64,000 bases of DNA from Endothia cerciana (GCA_026119935.1 JALRMH010000020.1:62001-126000), one strand, 5' to 3'; counted from the stretch's first letter, positions 22,724 through 33,574 are shown. Made by a program: numbers and translations. The notes: generated from the letters alone by a model not told the origin.

Positions 22724-24419
22724 CTAGCTAGCCTTCCTCCTGAGATCGAGGATACTCTTTAGCCTCAGTGTCCCCTTGGCACCCCAGCCAGACGGTCCAC
22801 TCTCCACCTCCGGCCGCACGGCGGTATACCAGCCCCAGGCCCTCCTATCCAATTCTTGCGGGCCCAGTGTGTCAGCCCAGCTGTCAAACAGCAGCCGCAA
22901 AGCACCCAGGAGCAGTCCTAGGTTCTCCTCCTTCTCCGCGTCCTGCGCCTTGATGGTCTTCTTCTTGGTAGGCGACGTGGTTGCGCTGCCATCTTCCACA
23001 GGAGCGCTAGCAAAATTTCGTAGCAGGTAACTCCGTGCTGCCTCCGGCCGATGGATGACAAGCCCGCCTGCGGAAGCGGCAACCTTGGTCTTGTTCCTCA
23101 TAGCCTCTAAGTCAAGACCCCAAACAGCCTCTCCTCCCAGGCTGGCCTCGATGCCGGTCCGCCGGAGTCGTTCCGACAACGCGGAAGTGACGACATTCCT
23201 CATCAGACGCCAGCGGTCCGGACCCAGCATGATGCCGCCGAACCACCTCGTCATGACGACAAGGATGTCAACGGTATTCGTCTCGCGCATCACCCGCAAC
23301 AATAAGTCACCGCCGCCAGTTTCCCCGTCATCGTAGGATGCCTCGCGAATGCGTGTGCTGGTGGAGAACTCGGCGGGACGAATGCGGTATGCCCAGACAT
23401 TATGGGACGCTGACCTGAGTTTAGGCTGGGCGTCAAACAGTGATTTCAGTAGATTTGGGCGCTGGGCAGGATCGGTGATTGTTATTGCGCGGGCGACGAA
23501 GGTGGACTTTTTGAGAGAGACCGAGGGGCTTATTGACCAGGTATTTGTAGGGGCAGGCTCGGCGGCTTCCGGCTGGGGGGCATCATCATCGGCCCGCAAT
23601 GTCGACATAGTAGACTCTGGTCCGGGCGCACTCCCCGCGCCTACTTCCTGAGCCTGCTCCTCTTCCTCGTCCCCCTTCCATTCATACCCGCCCCTCTTCA
23701 AGACGGCAACCTCACGGCCCATGACCTTTATCCTGGGCTGTCCCTCGCCAAATCCTTCCTCGTCGGCGCTGGGGCCTTTCTCCAAGCCGATGTTCACAGC
23801 CTTGGACCTCGAGTTCGCACTCACGACGGCTTGAGAAATCGACAGCCTGCTGGAAGGCGGCTGCTCAGGCATCGTGTGGCGGATCAACTCGACGGCAAAG
23901 GCGAGGACCAGCGGGGCGCGGTTGGTCTGGATCGCCGTCTGCGCGATACGGTCTTCATCCGTCTCGAGGGGCAGTGCGAGGGAGGCTTCGAGTTGTTGCG
24001 GCGTCAGGTCGGTGGGCCCAAGCAGAAAGCCATCACCTCCGGAGTATTTTACCCTCTTGGCCTGGTCTTGCCCTGTCGAACCTCCGGCGGGACGTTTGCC
24101 AGCTGCGCCCGCCGGCGAGGTCTGCATGCGCTTCAAGTGTGCCTTGCAGGCATTCTGAAGGGCACGCGCAGCCTTGCCGTCTTTGATGGCGGACTCGACG
24201 GTCGGGAGGGGAGCATCAGCTATCTGCTGGACACTGGCTCGAGCATCAGAGAGGATCCCCTCCTCAGTACAGCAAAATGGGCTGGGCTAGTAGGGGCGAG
24301 ACTGACCTCCGGAGGCTGACCGACTGCAATGCCCTGATCTGTGCCATGGCATCCTTGATTGGTATCTTTCGAGCTGTCTGCAGCCGCAGAAGCTCCTGGA
24401 GGTCCAGCTGTGTTGCCAT
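22724..24419 (-). CDS. IMPACT/UPF0029-family protein, 540 aa
   Basis: This contains the UPF0029 (Impact N-terminal) fold, as in yeast Yih1 and mammalian IMPACT, which bind Gcn1 and dampen Gcn2 signalling. It lacks an obvious RWD domain, so it is a separate fungal branch. Exons are 24419-24307 and 24233-22724 (541 codons with stop, phase 2). The 73-nt intron has a GTCAGT donor and a GCCAG acceptor. A nearby alternative (GTCAGC donor with CAG|ATA acceptor) would also keep frame. The UPF0029 core runs from about residue 265 to 400: LKKSTFVARAITIT, SHNVWAYRIRP, EASYDDGETGGGDLLLRV, DILVVMTRWFGGIMLGPDRW. The N-terminus has amphipathic helices (LDLQELLRLQTARKIPIKDA) and the tail is predicted helical. 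A TATATAA on the minus strand at about 24565 lies about 145 bp upstream. Confidence 0.85.
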
Positions 24420-26376
24420 GCTCAAATGACCCTATGTACTCTTTATGCTCGAAGACGCGTTGTCGAAGGAGAGACGCGCCTGGAGGGGATATTACTGGCA
24501 CCCGATGATGTCGCTAGATTCTTAGGCTATACAGACAACCCGAACCCTGACGGCCCCTTTTTGTTATATAAGTGAGGCCGGTGCTCCTCTCTCCCAGCTC
24601 GTCTATCTGACCAAGTCCGCATTCATTCTACAACAAACGACTTCATACAAGTGAAAACTTAGTACAGAGAACAAATATAGATTGTGCTTCTTACCCCGTG
24701 GCGGATCAGCGGATGGCTGGTAATTACTCATACTTGGCTAGGTCTACCGTGTCATGATTAGCTCTCGATTCTCAAGTGAGGCTCACTCCCCCATGAAAGA
24801 AATGGTGCCGTCAGTGCCATATTGACAGCTTCATTGATTGCCGTATATGTTAGCATCGTTGAATGTCAGCCCTGCTTCTCTGCCTCCAACGTAGCTCGTG
24901 GATGACCATTAGTCCAGATAGCGCCACCATCCCCGCGACACCAAGTGTCCTTAGTCCAGACCACGAATGTTAGAGGCACACTTTAAGGCGCCTGCCAGCA
25001 TCCTTGTGCGCCATCTTTTGAGCGTAAGAGTATGGCACGAGCCCATGTGGCCTTGCTGATGATGAAGTGTCTACTATGTTCCCACCAGGGAGAGGATGAT
25101 TAGACCTCGGCGGCCTGATCACACAGTTCAAGAGCGCCCGTCTGCAGAGCAGCTCCAACAAGTAATTTGCGTCCGATACCGGGGTCCCAATCAATGACCT
25201 TTAATCCTTTTCACTGACAAGTAAAGCGGAAATTCTCTTCTGTTCTGCTCTCACCTTGTGTTCCGACCTGCAGCTTCCCAAGTTCCTTGCGAACATGGAC
25301 GCCAACGAATACGGAACCCCAAGTATCCATTGACCCTATACATGCTAAGTTTCTGCGTGGTTCAGTCAAGGAATGAATGTTGTACAGAGAACACTACTTC
25401 AGCCTAAATTTGCATCAATTCGCTGAAGGGAGGATACCGCACCACGGGCAGGGTCACCGAGTCTGTAATTCCAACAGTGTATCTCCCAAAGACATAATCA
25501 GAGACACAGAGTGGTATCCTCAAGGCTTCGACAAACAAGTAGCGTAGGCACCAATATTGAAGACCAGCCTGGTTGGCGGTTCCCACGCTCGGGAGATATC
25601 AGTGATCGGCTCGTCGGACGCGTCGTCGTCGTGGGATGGAGCAACTCCTGGGCATCGTAAGCTGTATTAACCCCATTGACATGTTGGCCTCGGTAGTGTT
25701 TTCAGGCGATACTTAATCCTCCTCGATTGAAGAAACCCTTTGTGGTCTAGCCGACAACACGGATCACCTAAGTCTCACCGTCATGTGGAATCATTTCGCG
25801 CAATGCCAACTCATCAGGTATAGGCAACAAGCAAAGTCGAGGCACACCGGATTTGAGTGGTGACCGCCTGTGGAGCCTTCTGAGCCCTCCGCCCCTGTTA
25901 CAATCCTCGGGGCTTGACGATCGCGGGCGTAAGCAGCCACCTCAGTTCTTCACCGTGCAACAAGTGCTTCTGCAATTGGGATATTTATGGCATACCAATC
26001 GTAAAATAGAACTGGAGATCTGCTTGATGATTCGGCCTGTGGAGACACTAACTTCGGCTCTAAGAGGGTCCTCTCGTGAGGCTGACACAAGAGGCCAGCC
26101 ACAAAAGGGCTCTAGCCTGCTTTCATATCGACTAGTAAGGTTGCGCCTGGTTTTTTTTTATTCTGCTGCCTGAATGCAATGTGAGACCCCCTTCATCTCC
26201 TGGGCCAGAGCGGCTCTGGGCTGAGTGAGCAACCCCTGGTACCTCATTAGAGGAGAGAACGGTATAACTGTCTCTTGGGGGCCTGTCCGAGCAAGTCACA
26301 ATGCCAGACACGCACGGCCTCCTCGTCGGGTAGGTTCAATTTTCGACAAGTCCGTAGGCGTGACAACCTACAAACG
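24420..26376. other. Gene-poor region (2 kb)
   Basis: Composition is less GC-rich than the flanks and no open frame looks like a protein. It includes the IMPACT-family promoter on the left and the GH30 promoter on the right. I see no terminal repeats or transposase remnants, but an old eroded element cannot be excluded by eye. Confidence 0.5.
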
Positions 26377-27928
26377 ATGGCGCTCCTCCGCTCGGCCGTC
26401 GCCGGCACGGCGTTCCTGAGTATCTCTGCGTCGGCGCTCTCCCCAGCCAGGCGTGCATCGGCCTCGTCGTACTGCTCCTCGAGCGATAGGCTGTACAATG
26501 TGAGCTCCTTCGACGCCCCGGTGTCGGGCTCGGGAGACGCCGGCGGGCTGTCGACGTGGAGCCTCACCGTCGACGACTCGTCGTCCGGCTACAAGCAGAA
26601 GATCGCCGGCTTCGGCGCCGCCGTCACCGACGCCACGGTCTCGGTGTTCGACGACCTCTCCAGCGGCGACCTCGCCACGCTCCTCGACACGCTCCTGACC
26701 AGCAGCGGCGCCGACTTCAGCCTCTTCAGGCACACCATCGCGTCGTCCGACCTCTCGCCCGACCCCGCGTACACCTACGACGACAACAATGGGGACGTGG
26801 ACACCAGCCTGTCCGGCTTCAACCTCGGCGACAGCGGCAACGCCATGGCCGCCCTCCTGGCCCAGATGCGCTCAGTGAACTCGGGCCTCACCATCTTCGG
26901 GTCGTCGTGGAGCGCGCCCGGGTGGATGAAGCTGAACGGCGTCATCGACGGCACCACGGTCAACAACAACCTGAACCCGGACTACCGTGAGTACCTTGCC
27001 GACTACCTCGTCAAGTACCTCCAGGCGTACGATGCTGCGGGCGCGACCGTGGACGCCATCGCCATCCAGAACGAGCCGCTCAACAGCCAATCCGGGTACC
27101 CGACCATGTACGTCTACGCGGACGAGTCGGGCGATATCATCTCGGAGAACGTGGGACCTGCCCTCCAGGCTGCCGGGCTCGACACTACGATCTGGGCGTA
27201 CGACCATAATACCGGTAAGTGCTGGGTGCAACCCCCCCCCCCCCCAAATCTCTCCATTCATATGTATATATATATATATATATATACAAGAAACTCTGAT
27301 CTGACATTCGTCGAAAAAAGACGTGCCGTCGTATCCGCAGACCGTCCTCGACGAGGCGTCTTCCTACGTGGGGGCCGTGGCCTGGCACTGCTACGCCTCG
27401 CCCCTCAACTGGAGCGTGCTCACGGACTTCCACACCGCCAACCCGGACGTCGACCAGTACATGACCGAGTGCTGGACGTCGCCCGAGACGGACTGGTACT
27501 GGGCGGCGGATTTCACCATGGGGCCCCTCCAGAACTGGGCCCGGGGCGCCATCGCCTGGACCCTGGGCACCGACACCTCGTACGGCCCGCACCTGAGCTC
27601 CGGCGGCTGCTCCGACTGCCGCGGCCTGGTGACGGTCGACACCTCGGCGGGGACGTACGAGTTCCAGGTCGACTACTACATGATGGCGCAGTTCAGCAAA
27701 TTCATGCCGGCCGGCGCGACGGTGCTGGACGGGACCGGGAGCTACACGTACGACGACGGCACCGGCCTCCAGAGCGTGGCGACCCTGAACCCGGACGGCA
27801 CGCGGACCGTGGTCATGACGAACAAGTTCTCCAATGACCTCTACGTCACCGTGGCCCTGAGCTCGGATACGTGGAGCGGGCGGGTGTATGCAAACTCGGT
27901 GGTCACGTGGGTGTTGCCAGCGGCTTAG
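26377..27928 (+). CDS. GH30 endo-beta-1,6-glucanase, secreted, 481 aa
   Basis: GH30 enzymes of fungi (Neurospora NEG1-like) hydrolyse beta-1,6-glucan, a wall polymer of fungi and yeasts. Exons are 26377-27214 and 27321-27928 (482 codons with stop, phase 1). The 106-nt intron has a GTAAGT donor and an AAAAAG acceptor, and contains a C14 run and a TA microsatellite. The signal peptide is MALLRSAVAGTAFLSISASA. Core motifs are QKIAGFGAAVTDATVSVF, DFSLFRHTIASSDLS, IFGSSWSAPGWMKLNG, AIAIQNEPLNS (acid/base Glu near residue 232), AWHCYAS, and QYMTECWTSPE (nucleophile Glu near residue 328). The C-terminal beta-sandwich is complete (TVVMTNKFSNDLYVTVAL). Both catalytic Glu are present, so the enzyme should be active. 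The sequence is strikingly GC-rich at third positions. A CCTGT minisatellite begins right after the stop. Confidence 0.94.
27232..27286. repeat. C14 run and (TA)n microsatellite inside the GH30 intron
   Basis: A C14 homopolymer (27232-27245) is followed by a TA dinucleotide repeat (about 27264-27286). Both lie between the donor at 27215 and the acceptor at 27320. Confidence 0.9.
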
Positions 27929-27934
27929 TGAGAG

Positions 27935-27971
27935 TCCTGTCCTGTCCTGTCCTGTCCTGTCCTGTCCTGTC
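27935..27971. repeat. (TCCTG)n pentanucleotide repeat after the GH30 stop
   Basis: About seven tandem TCCTG units start 7 nt after the TAG stop codon of the GH30 gene, presumably in its 3' untranslated region. Confidence 0.95.
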
Positions 27972-28893
27972 TGGCCACCACTCTTCGCTTCTGTTTATAA
28001 TTACAAGCTACTTGGATAAATCATAATCATTGTCCCCCGCCGCCGGCCGCAAAAGGTAGGAGGGCAGTAGTACCTCGCAGTTGTCTCAGCGTGCTCCATA
28101 CCTAGCAATAGCCAGCCGTCACATCGTTCGCTAACATGGAATGACAAGGCCAACGGGAGCAGCAAGGATTCAATCAAAGCCTTCCGCTCCCCTGCCCCTT
28201 GAAGTGTCCATCAAGGGCCTCCTTGGAGTGTCTAGATCCTGCTGCACAACACGTCGACCCTTGAGTGGTATAGGTACGTACCATAGTAGTACTGTAATTT
28301 GTCTGCCACCATGCGGATAAAAACACTTTAGCGGGTGAAATCGTTTGGCTGGCTACCCACGACCCCCCGGAGGCGAACTGCAGCGCCCGCCCTCGCCTCG
28401 GCGCCGAGCCTAACTATGCACTATGTTACAAGGGTTCCAGAAGGCGGTCAGGGTGGCCAGACCCCTTTGTAGACTGCCCGCGGAATTGCCACTGCAAGAT
28501 CCCATCCCGTCTAATTCACCCACAAACGACCTCCGTTTCCTAGCTCCGACTGCAACGCGCCACGGTGCATCGCTCGCTGCCCTGAGGACTCCAATAGGGA
28601 CCGACAACGCCTTGGCGAGGAGGCCGTCGTTTGTGTAGCCACATAGCCCGCCATTTTTTTCATTCTCCCGGGGGGTGTGGAGACAGACAAACGGATAGCT
28701 GCGAGGCGAACTTCGAGCTCCAACGGACCCTCTCCTTTGTGTTTGTTCGACAGGGACAAAACACGATCAGCACCGACTGCAGGGGCACGCTGGCTGGCTG
28801 CCGCGCGGGAGGATCCAACACGTCAGATTTTTTCTGTTTTGGTCTGGACACGACGGCACGGGATGCAGATGAGGTGACCAACAGCCGAGCACG
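27972..28893. other. Intergenic region (0.9 kb)
   Basis: It holds the 3' flank of the GH30 gene and the promoter of the OMS1-like gene. No other gene is recognised. Confidence 0.5.
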
Positions 28894-30318
28894 ATGCCTG
28901 CGCCTCAGCATATGTGCTGGGCCGCGTTTGCAGCTGGGAGACGCGGCTGCAGGACGGGCTGGTGGGGACGCATCTCGCGGAACGGGCTCATGACACCGGT
29001 GGTGCGGGCGCGAGCAGGATATGGACGGGTGTCCCACGGCCAGAGGCCCTTCAGCTCGTCGGCCAGGCAGTGGGCCAGGACGAGGGTGAAGACACAGCCC
29101 CGGGGGCAGCCCAGGGTGGAGGGGCGCGAGACCCTGGATGAGCTCGTCAGGAGGCGCAAGATCCCCCTCATCGCCGCCGGCCTGGCCGCCGCCGTCATGG
29201 GCGGATACATCATGATGCTCGTCATGAGCATGGCTGGTGGGCCGTGTGATGGGCACTCACGCGACCGCACGCCGTCAGGGCGGCCGCTGGACCTGCGGCA
29301 GGGCAAGGTCTCGGCCCTCATGTTCGACAAGGACCTGAACAGGCCCGAGACGCTGATGGGCATCAAGAAACTACGGAAGCTCATGGGTGGCCTGGCCAGG
29401 GGTCACGTGCTGGAGGTCGCCGTGGGCACGGGACGGAATATCGAGTACGTCGACTGGGACGAGATCCGGGCCTCCGCGCCACCTGTGCCATCGTGGACCG
29501 AGGACGGCAAGGAGATTACCGCAGAGACGAAGAGTGCCCAGCAGCTAGAGAGGGAGAGGGTGGCCAGGAGGATGGAGATGGGGAGGAAGGGCCTGATACT
29601 ACCCGGTGATGAGGCCCCGGAGGTGGTGAGCTACACAGGTGTGGACGTCTCCACGGATGTGCTGGAGGTCGCATGGGGTAAATTAAGGAAAACCGTGCCG
29701 GAATTGGTTCCCCGAAGGCGACGGAGGTCAACAGAGGAACTCGAGGCGGAGCGTCAACAGGCACAGCCCACTGCAGCAGCCCAGGTGACAGTCGCAGCAG
29801 GACCACCGGCAGGCCCAGGAGGCGAGGTTCTGGCAGCCAACCTCGGCCAGGGTCGCATCCGCCTCTATAAATCCGACGCGCAGCTGCATCTTCCCTCACC
29901 ACCCGCCGTGACCTCCCACGACGGCACCACAACGCTCCCTGCCCCGCCTTACTACGACACCATCCTGCAGAACTTTGGGCTCTGCAGCGTCTCGGACCCC
30001 CACAGGCTGCTGGCCAACATGGCCGCAGCGCTGCGACCCGACTCGGGTCGTATCTACCTGCTGGAACACGGACGGGGGTCGTATGGCTGGCTCAACAGGC
30101 TGCTGGACAAGTTCGCACCGTCACATTTTGAGAGATACGGGTGCTGGTGGAACAGAGACATCGAGGAGATTGTAAGGGATGCGGAGAAGGATGTTCCCGG
30201 CCTGGAGGTGGTGAGAATCCACAGGCCGCTGTTGTTGCAGGGTGGAACAATGGTGTGGGTCGAGTTGAGGATCAACCCAGACAAGGCCAAGGGGGAGGGA
30301 GGGCAGAGGCAGATCTGA
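28894..30318 (+). CDS. OMS1: OMS1-like mitochondrial methyltransferase, 474 aa
   Basis: This resembles yeast Oms1, a mitochondrial inner-membrane protein with a SAM methyltransferase fold, linked genetically to Oxa1 and to cytochrome oxidase assembly. The frame is intronless. The N-terminus is rich in Arg, Ala and Ser without acids (RRGCRTGWWGRISRNG, FSSSARQWARTRVK), as expected for a mitochondrial presequence. One membrane segment lies at about residues 91-112 (IPLIAAGLAAAVMGGYIMML). The SAM site is HVLEVAVGTGRNIEYVDW (about 172-188), then YTGVDVSTDVLEVAWGKL. Further on come YYDTILQNFGLCSVSDPHRLL and SGRIYLLEHGRGSYGWLNRLLD, both typical of the family. A linker with many Gln, Ala and Arg (about 280-310) is an insertion. 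The C-terminus is rich in Lys and Gly. Confidence 0.85.
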   Translation: MPAPQHMCWAAFAAGRRGCRTGWWGRISRNGLMTPVVRARAGYGRVSHGQRPFSSSARQWARTRVKTQPRGQPRVEGRETLDELVRRRKIPLIAAGLAAAVMGGYIMMLVMSMAGGPCDGHSRDRTPSGRPLDLRQGKVSALMFDKDLNRPETLMGIKKLRKLMGGLARGHVLEVAVGTGRNIEYVDWDEIRASAPPVPSWTEDGKEITAETKSAQQLERERVARRMEMGRKGLILPGDEAPEVVSYTGVDVSTDVLEVAWGKLRKTVPELVPRRRRRSTEELEAERQQAQPTAAAQVTVAAGPPAGPGGEVLAANLGQGRIRLYKSDAQLHLPSPPAVTSHDGTTTLPAPPYYDTILQNFGLCSVSDPHRLLANMAAALRPDSGRIYLLEHGRGSYGWLNRLLDKFAPSHFERYGCWWNRDIEEIVRDAEKDVPGLEVVRIHRPLLLQGGTMVWVELRINPDKAKGEGGQRQI

Positions 30319-31501
30319 ACGAGCGAGGTGGGGGCAACCAGGAAAGATGGACGACGAGCCAGCAGGTTTTGACAAGACGGGCCGTGCCTCCTCGTGGAGA
30401 AGGCATCTACCCGAAGGAGGACTCAGTCGAAGTTCAGACGGATGTCACCACGCCTGTGCACCCCCGACTCGGTTTTTGTACGCCCGCTGCTGTGTACCAT
30501 CTACGAGTGTAGCATATATTTCCGCGCCGGAGATGGACCATGGGGAGTTGAATGGACATGCCGGCGCAGGCAGCCCAGCGGTGGATAGGAGAGCAAAACC
30601 TCTGCAAAATCATTCTAGAGGGACCGGCAACCAGCAGCAATCTTCTCTGAGGAGACTGGTCTCAAAGCTGGGGCTATGATATGCAGAGACACACGCCCAG
30701 CCCTCAGACCAGTGCAAATTCAAATCAGCTCACAGACCATTGTTGAGAGAACCACTCATCGGAGCCCCTCAGGCCGGAGTGCATCACATCGCTCTAGGGA
30801 AGGTTGCGTTTGCTACAAGTCTTGGGGTGGTACAGGGACATTTGAATTTTTTTTTTTTTTCTTTTTTTTCTTCTTCTTCTCGCGGGAAGATCTCAACAAC
30901 GCGCGACCAAACCCAGTTCCTGCGGGAGGCTGTCGACAGAATGCTTGGGTTTGGCCGCTCCCATCTTCCCGGTTCCCCGTTTGGCTGGGACATCTTCGAA
31001 TCTCTGTGAGATGTCGCACGCAGCGAAGCGAGCATGCCAACACAGACACGGAGGACAGCAAGCATGTCTGATCTGCATCCTGCCGTTGTGGCTTGATGGG
31101 TTTGCGACTGCCCAGGCCCCTCGATGGTTGCTATCTACAGAAGGATGTTCATCGTGTGCATGGATATATCAGGGAGTACATACTCGACAACCTCCCTTCA
31201 ACGATGAGAGGGCATGCTGGCCTCGTTTGCTCTTTCCCAAATGGTTGGCGAGTGTTTGTAGCTTGGGCCCTTTTCCCTATCCTGCGTCATCCTGTTTCTA
31301 AGGCAAACGAAACGGTCTCTGAACATTGGGCCCTAATATTTACTCCCCCGTCATCACAGTCTCCCTTCTTCCATTGCAGAACCTCGCCATCTCTGCAGAG
31401 GCTGTCCACTTTGATGCCCCCGTCCGCACTGTCGCACATACCACGCGATCATACTCATCAGAACTCGACCCTTGGTTCATCTGTATCCCAGCACGCCAAA
31501 C
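30319..31501. other. Intergenic region (1.2 kb) with a T-rich tract
   Basis: It contains a T-run/CTT tract at 30846-30880. The rest is 3' flank of the OMS1-like gene and promoter of the GT55 gene; no other gene is seen. Confidence 0.5.
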
Positions 31502-33574
31502 ATGCGTCTCACAACATCCACATCCATTGGCCGCATCGGCAGCGTCGAGATCCGCGGGGTGCAGCAAGTACTCGAGCTGGAAGCACTCCACACCCCCTCC
31601 GGCATCATCTCGGACACCCCCCATGATCCTCATCACAGCGGGTGCTCCTCCCCCGGCGGAAGCCAGTCCGTCTCCCCCGCGGACCTGTACGCGGTCCAGT
31701 CACGCACCGCCATCGTCGTCCCCTGCAAGGACGAGTGCCTCGACCGCATCCGAGGCGTCTGGGCTGCCATCCCGGCCAGCAGCCTCATCGTTCTAGTGTC
31801 CGCATCCGTGCCGGGCGCCTACAAGCTCGAGTGGCGCGCGCTGGCGGGCCTATGCCGGCTGACGGCGCGCAACGCAGTCGCTATCCACCAGCGGGACCCC
31901 GAGGTCGCCGGGGCACTGCGGGCCGTGGGCCTGCTCGAGCTGCTGGAAGACCAAGGCGACGGCCTTGTGCGCAAGGGCAAGGGGGAGGCGCTGGCCATCG
32001 GCATAGCGCTGGCTGCTGCTGCACGAGCTCCTGCCGGCACCCATGGCGTCGACCAACACACTAGCCAGGACAGACACGGATGCACATGCGGTTCCGGGCA
32101 GTACGAGGTGAGAGATCACTTGGGGTATGACAACGGCTACCTGCCCGAGACCAGTCGCGGCAGCGGACAGCACTCCTGCACTTGCATGAAGACTGCCGGT
32201 AACAACGGCTCCTGCCAGGCCGGCATTAGCGAGACAACACCCCCTGCCCACGCCCAGACAATAGACAAGCACAATGCCCTCGGCTACTACAAGTATATCG
32301 GATTTGTGGATGCAGACAACTTTGTCCCCGGAAGCGTGCAGGAGTACTGCCGTGCCTTCAGCGCGGGACTGTACCTCGCGCCGGCTGAGGAGTCCATGGT
32401 GCGCATCAGCTGGGCCAGCAAGCCCAAGGTCCACAACGGGAAGCTCGAGTTCAAGCAATCAGGTCGGAGCAGCGAGATCGTCAACCGCTGGCTCAATAAG
32501 CTGCTGAAGAAGGTGGGTGTCAATTTAAAGACTGGTGGTGATGACGACAGAGAGGAGGCGGAGGCTTGTGGCCTCATCTGCACTGGCAACGCGGGCGAGC
32601 ACGCCATGACCATGTCCCTGGCCCTGAAGCTTCGTATAGCGAGTGGTTATGCTATCGAGCCTTTCCACTTCCTGGACATGCTCGAGCGCTTTGCAGGAGA
32701 TGAAGGCGCCCATGTAACCTGCAACGCGGACAAGGAGGACGAGAGGGTCGACCCGACCCCCGGCACCACGGCCATACCAGCTGCCACCCCGGAACAGCTA
32801 CCAGCGTCGCCCACATCCATCTCGCCACTAACCTCGCCTGCCCGGTCCCCGGCGGATGGTTCTCCTGTGTTGCCGGCATCGGATCGCTCAACCTTACCAA
32901 CCGTCTCGACCGGTCTAAGCAGTGTCCCGGCGGGTGAGCAACTGGGCCCGCCCATCACCAGCAGACCATCCTACCAGGCGACAGCAGCACAAGCGCGAGC
33001 ATTGGAGGGCATAACCCCTCCCATCTCTCCTGCCTCCGCAAGTCCCCCCAAGCCTACGGTGCAGGTCCTACAGATCCGCACCATTAACCCACATTTCCAC
33101 GAGAACAAGGGCGAGGCCCACGTCGCACGCATGTGGAAGGAAGGACTCTCCGCCATCTACCACTCGCCGCTGACCAACGCCGACGCGGTCACACAGTACC
33201 GTGAGGATCTGAGATCCACCATCTTCGGCGGTGGCAACGGCCACGGCGTGGCAAACATCCCCACGCCGCCGTTCTCTAACAGCGTTTCGGTGGCGACGAC
33301 GCCCTCTCGGCTCGTAGACGAGAGCAGTAAGCATGCCGCTGTCATCGCAGCTGCCAACTGGCAGCCCGAAAGGTGTCGGATCTACCCGCCCGTGGGAAGC
33401 GCGGACCTGCTCGAGCTGAGGGAGAGGCTGGAGAACGGGAAGGGGAGCTATTGGTGGAGTAGGATGGGAGATTCCGGCGCCGGGGGTGATGCTGACGGCA
33501 TGGAGCGGGGCTCGGGGCCCGGACTCGGCGTCGATCCGGTGGACGTGCTTGGTCTCGGCCCAGCCAGCCGGTAG
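31502..33574 (+). CDS. Mannosyl-3-phosphoglycerate synthase (GT55), 690 aa
   Basis: GT55 enzymes transfer mannose from GDP-mannose to 3-phosphoglycerate, the first step to the compatible solute mannosylglycerate. Fungal homologues are known, but their product and role are little studied. The intronless start at 31502 gives MRLTTSTSIGRIGSVEIRGVQ, like family N-termini. Core motifs are TAIVVPCKDE (nucleotide binding), KGKGEALAIGIALA, YIGFVDADNFVPGSVQEY (metal-binding Asp near residue 269), VRISWASKPKV, RWLNKLLKK, CTGNAGEHAMTMSLALKL and IRTINPHFHENKGEAHVARMW. Archaeal and bacterial enzymes are near 400 aa. Here two insertions account for much of the excess: a Cys/Gly-rich one at about residues 177-258, and a Pro/Ser/Thr-rich one at about 409-516. 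The first could hide an in-frame 150-nt intron (32108-32257). A Gly/Asp-rich tail ends the protein. No phosphatase domain is seen. Confidence 0.87.
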   Translation: MRLTTSTSIGRIGSVEIRGVQQVLELEALHTPSGIISDTPHDPHHSGCSSPGGSQSVSPADLYAVQSRTAIVVPCKDECLDRIRGVWAAIPASSLIVLVSASVPGAYKLEWRALAGLCRLTARNAVAIHQRDPEVAGALRAVGLLELLEDQGDGLVRKGKGEALAIGIALAAAARAPAGTHGVDQHTSQDRHGCTCGSGQYEVRDHLGYDNGYLPETSRGSGQHSCTCMKTAGNNGSCQAGISETTPPAHAQTIDKHNALGYYKYIGFVDADNFVPGSVQEYCRAFSAGLYLAPAEESMVRISWASKPKVHNGKLEFKQSGRSSEIVNRWLNKLLKKVGVNLKTGGDDDREEAEACGLICTGNAGEHAMTMSLALKLRIASGYAIEPFHFLDMLERFAGDEGAHVTCNADKEDERVDPTPGTTAIPAATPEQLPASPTSISPLTSPARSPADGSPVLPASDRSTLPTVSTGLSSVPAGEQLGPPITSRPSYQATAAQARALEGITPPISPASASPPKPTVQVLQIRTINPHFHENKGEAHVARMWKEGLSAIYHSPLTNADAVTQYREDLRSTIFGGGNGHGVANIPTPPFSNSVSVATTPSRLVDESSKHAAVIAAANWQPERCRIYPPVGSADLLELRERLENGKGSYWWSRMGDSGAGGDADGMERGSGPGLGVDPVDVLGLGPASR

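Noticed and set aside
31472..31501. Upstream in-frame extension of the GT55 gene before 31502
   Set aside because: It has no ATG, and the ATG at 31502 gives the N-terminus expected for the family.
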